Of a DNA stretch of 64,000 nucleotides, positions 62,997 to 64,000 are shown piece after piece. The DNA comes from Crocinitomicaceae bacterium (GTDB lineage Bacteria > Bacteroidota > Bacteroidia > Flavobacteriales_D > Sanyastnellaceae). How positions within the stretch are numbered: the stretch's first letter is position 1; each line of letters opens with the position of its first letter. The DNA lies in the NCBI GenBank assembly GCA_002722795.1, contig PBMY01000004.1, positions 1 through 64,000 of the forward strand, read 5' to 3'. The position numbers were made by a program, and so were the translations under genes. Below the pieces are notes generated by a model, which saw only the letters and a list, made by a program, of their open reading frames with translations, was not told the origin of the DNA and ran no database searches.

Positions 62997-64000
62997 TTAG
63001 AATTCTACCGAAAGTGGTGTTCTTGGGAATGGAATTACGTCTCGGATATTATTCATCCCAGTTACGTACATAACTAACCTTTCAAAGCCCATGCCAAAAC
63101 CACAATGCTTTGCAGATCCAAACTTTCTTGTTTCCAAATACCACCAAACGTGCTCCTCAGGAATATCAAAATCTGCACACTTTTTCTTCAGTATATCTAA
63201 TCTCTCTTCACGTTGCGAGCCGCCTATAAGTTCACCAATACCTGGGACTAATACATCCATAGCTGCAACGGTTTTTCCATCATCGTTAGCCCTCATGTAA
63301 AATGCCTTAATATCTGATGGATAATCAGTTACGATGACTGGACCACCAACGTGCTTTTCAACTAACCATCGTTCATGTTCACTCTGCAAATCAACTCCCC
63401 ACTTTACTGGAAATTTGAATTTTTTCTTTTTGTAAGGCTTAGATCTTATTAGAGTATCAATAACCTCAGTATATGTCATATGAACGAACTTAGAGTCTAC
63501 TACAAGCCTCAGCATTTCTCTAAGCGGTCTATCGCTTCTATTCTTTTGTGGAAGTTGCTTCTCCGACTGAATCTGCCTGTTTTCCAAAAAGGCTAAATCC
63601 TCCTCACCTTGCTCTAAAACATATCTTAGGACATACTTTAAGCATCTTTCAGCAAGTGCCATGTCGTCATTTAAATCAGCAAATGCAATCTCTGGTTCAA
63701 TCATCCAAAATTCAGCTAAGTGACGAGAAGTATTCGATTTTTCGGCTCTAAACGTTGGCCCAAACGTATATACCTGACCCAATGCCATTGCACCAAGTTC
63801 AGCCTCTAATTGACCACTCACCGTCAGATTTGAAGGTTTCCCAAAGAAATCCTGACTGTAATCTGTGGAACCGTCTTCAGATTGGGGAATATTGTCTAAA
63901 TCAAGGGTTGTAACCTTAAACATTTCTCCAGCACCCTCAGCATCAGACCCAGTGATTATAGGCGTATGTAGCTGGTAAAACCCTTCCTCATGGAAAAATT
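62997..64000 (-). CDS. asnS: Asparaginyl-tRNA synthetase (partial, C-terminal part)
   Basis: The reading frame continues to the right edge of the window, so the N-terminal anticodon-binding domain is outside. The visible part is the class II catalytic core: [19 protein letters not shown] near the edge, [20 protein letters not shown] (motif 2) and [15 protein letters not shown] (motif 3). The N at motif 2 and the EGAGE block are those of AsnRS and not AspRS. Followed by rpoN after 9 bp. Confidence 0.95.
   Translation of the reverse strand, partial: FFHEEGFYQLHTPIITGSDAEGAGEMFKVTTLDLDNIPQSEDGSTDYSQDFFGKPSNLTVSGQLEAELGAMALGQVYTFGPTFRAEKSNTSRHLAEFWMIEPEIAFADLNDDMALAERCLKYVLRYVLEQGEEDLAFLENRQIQSEKQLPQKNRSDRPLREMLRLVVDSKFVHMTYTEVIDTLIRSKPYKKKKFKFPVKWGVDLQSEHERWLVEKHVGGPVIVTDYPSDIKAFYMRANDDGKTVAAMDVLVPGIGELIGGSQREERLDILKKKCADFDIPEEHVWWYLETRKFGSAKHCGFGMGFERLVMYVTGMNNIRDVIPFPRTPLSVEF

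Noticed and set aside
1-64000. CRISPR arrays, rRNA genes, prophage structural genes
   Set aside because: None were seen; no regularly spaced repeats, no rRNA blocks and no capsid, tail or integrase genes.

Overview
The window is a chromosomal segment of a member of the Bacteroidota, most likely a free-living flavobacterial lineage. Seen directly: AT-rich DNA, promoters of the form TTTG-N19-TAnnTTTG, few Shine-Dalgarno sequences, a fused lpxC/fabZ gene, a secreted protein ending in a type IX secretion sorting domain, a DUF4290 protein, a FolE2/PTPS pair and a KDO/heptose lipid A system without phage or plasmid backbone genes. Almost all genes are intact housekeeping genes packed into short operons.

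Layout: 1-3191 holds the str operon on the minus strand (rpsL-rpsG-fusA-rpsJ, the last cut by the window edge). 3273-8098 carries a UvrD/PcrA helicase, a small lipoprotein and a secreted peptidylarginine deiminase-like enzyme. 8106-12825 has a Bax-inhibitor-like protein, pterin synthesis (folE2, PTPS), heptose epimerase, a MerR regulator and an M23 peptidase. 12894-24911 has alaS, a sigma-54 activator, Ppx/GppA, a NatAB-like ABC exporter, dnaJ-grpE, a TlpA-like thioredoxin, murA and a DUF4290 protein.

25012-26957 is the most unusual part. An intact tRNA-Gly(GCC) gene is followed 1,839 bp later by an exact 46-bp copy of its 3' part. Between the two copies lies a tiny islet with a single full-length gene, an AIPR-family (abortive-infection phage-resistance type) protein, with its own promoter and terminator and no integrase. 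The islet also contains a possible small secreted peptide read across an A-AAA-AAG slippery heptamer. The likely original tRNA terminator now sits beyond the distal repeat. The tRNA-Gly carries an encoded CCA, while tRNA-Leu and tRNA-Phe in this window do not, which suggests that the islet supplied the present 3' end.

26958-32837 holds a cysteine-repeat retropepsin-like protein, small secreted/outer-membrane proteins, a cyclophilin, a thioredoxin-like protein, tRNA-Leu and the KDO transferase. 32872-38270 is a nucleotide-sugar cluster (DegT aminotransferase, two nucleotide-sugar dehydrogenases, a WbpD-like acetyltransferase, rfbB), part of it visibly richer in G+C. 38272-41250 is a phospholipid-type cassette (PlsC, CdsA, a CDP-alcohol transferase with an altered metal motif, a secreted hydrolase-like protein). 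41282-43981 is an Fe-S operon (Mrp, NifU-like, ferredoxin reductase, ferredoxin). 44328-54745 has trmB/tadA, mgtE, a PGDH-like enzyme, an ExbB/ExbD energizing complex, ansA, tatD, purT and a family 9 glycosyltransferase. 54734-64000 has a thioesterase, tRNA-Phe, aroB, the lipid A genes lpxD-lpxC/fabZ-lpxA, a lone ABC ATPase, galE, rpoN and the C-terminal part of asnS.

Themes that link the genes: lipid A and envelope building (lpxD, lpxC/fabZ, lpxA, waaA, hldD, GT9, nucleotide-sugar cluster, murA), translation (str operon, alaS, asnS, three tRNAs, trmB, tadA) and sigma-54 control (rpoN plus one activator). Product names are by family recognition from the translated sequence; no database search was run.
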